DNA of 12,911 nt from CALAED01 sp937891035 (GTDB lineage Bacteria > Actinomycetota > Actinomycetes > Streptosporangiales > Streptosporangiaceae), in contig DASQSZ010000416.1 of assembly GCA_035642125.1 (NCBI GenBank), positions 1 through 12,911 on the forward strand, written 5' to 3'. Made by a program: the position numbers and the translations under genes. Position 1 is the first letter of the stretch. Every line of letters begins with the position of its first letter. This document shows positions 12,870-12,911 of the stretch, piece after piece. Below the pieces are notes generated by a model. The model did no database searches, was not told the DNA's origin, and saw nothing but the letters and a program-made list of their open reading frames with translations.

Positions 12870-12911
12870 TCAGCCGGCGCGGCGGCGGGTGCGCAGGTAG
12901 TCGCTCACGAC
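12870..12911 (-). CDS. C-terminal end of an unidentified minus-strand gene (partial)
   Basis: On the minus strand an open frame enters from the right edge and ends VVSDYLRTRRRAG-stop (TGA at 12872-12870). The basic C-terminal tail, the GC-rich third positions and the hairpin just after it fit a real gene end upstream of the membrane-protein gene. Thirteen codons are too few to name it. In the mycobacterial neighbourhood greA and mca lie nearby, but nothing here identifies either. Confidence 0.4.
   Translation of the reverse strand, partial: VVSDYLRTRRRAG

Noticed and set aside
1..12911. CRISPR arrays, tRNA genes, insertion sequences, toxin-antitoxin pairs, defence or phage genes
   Set aside because: No regularly spaced repeats, cloverleaf genes, transposase motifs or recognisable defence proteins were seen on either strand.

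Overview
This is an ordinary-looking chromosomal stretch from a high-GC Gram-positive actinomycete. The evidence is strong GC bias at third codon positions, several GTG starts, short leaders, stem-loops without long U tracts, and proteins typical of Actinomycetota. The intergenic element near 2321-2364 resembles a repeat common in Streptomyces and relatives. A filamentous actinomycete (Streptomycetales or Streptosporangiales grade) fits best, but this is an inference from family content, not a proven assignment. I found no tRNA, rRNA, CRISPR array, transposase or phage gene.

Region 1-1264: a PadR-type repressor (minus strand) is divergent from a four-helix DUF1772 membrane protein (plus strand). 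Overlapping inverted repeats lie in the 55-bp gap between them. Downstream of padR, with a 4-bp GTGA overlap, is a 39-codon Rossmann stub of an NmrA/SDR-like oxidoreductase. It stops inside a perfect 15-bp-arm hairpin and appears to be a gene remnant. Region 1265-2890: a Bax inhibitor-1/YccA seven-helix protein with a strong terminator, an intergenic repeat, and a small DUF4287 protein preceded by a clean palindrome.

Region 2891-7228: a thiolase (acetyl-CoA acyltransferase) and a beta-propeller lipoprotein both read leftwards. Cystathionine beta-synthase (cbs) is divergent from the lipoprotein gene. Region 7229-10938: an MMPL-family exporter is convergent with cbs and divergent from a MetB-type cystathionine gamma-synthase/lyase. 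Its shared promoter region with metB holds a 22-bp tandem repeat. Region 10939-12911: a secreted alpha/beta-hydrolase with in-frame tandem repeats, a membrane protein with a disordered repetitive loop, and the last 13 codons of another minus-strand gene.

Cbs and MetB together can interconvert homocysteine, cystathionine and cysteine, so sulfur amino-acid metabolism is the core theme. From memory, the order thiolase / lipase-like gene / cbs / metB / small membrane protein recalls the Mycobacterium tuberculosis fadA3-lipU-cbs-metB-(greA)-Rv1081c-mca neighbourhood, so the window is probably a rearranged version of a conserved actinobacterial block. The lipoprotein, MMPL exporter, DUF4287 gene and PadR unit would then be lineage-specific insertions. 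I see no convincing new multi-gene system. The best leads are the PadR operator with its truncated partner, the 22-bp tandem in the metB/MMPL promoter, and the MMPL exporter between cbs and metB.
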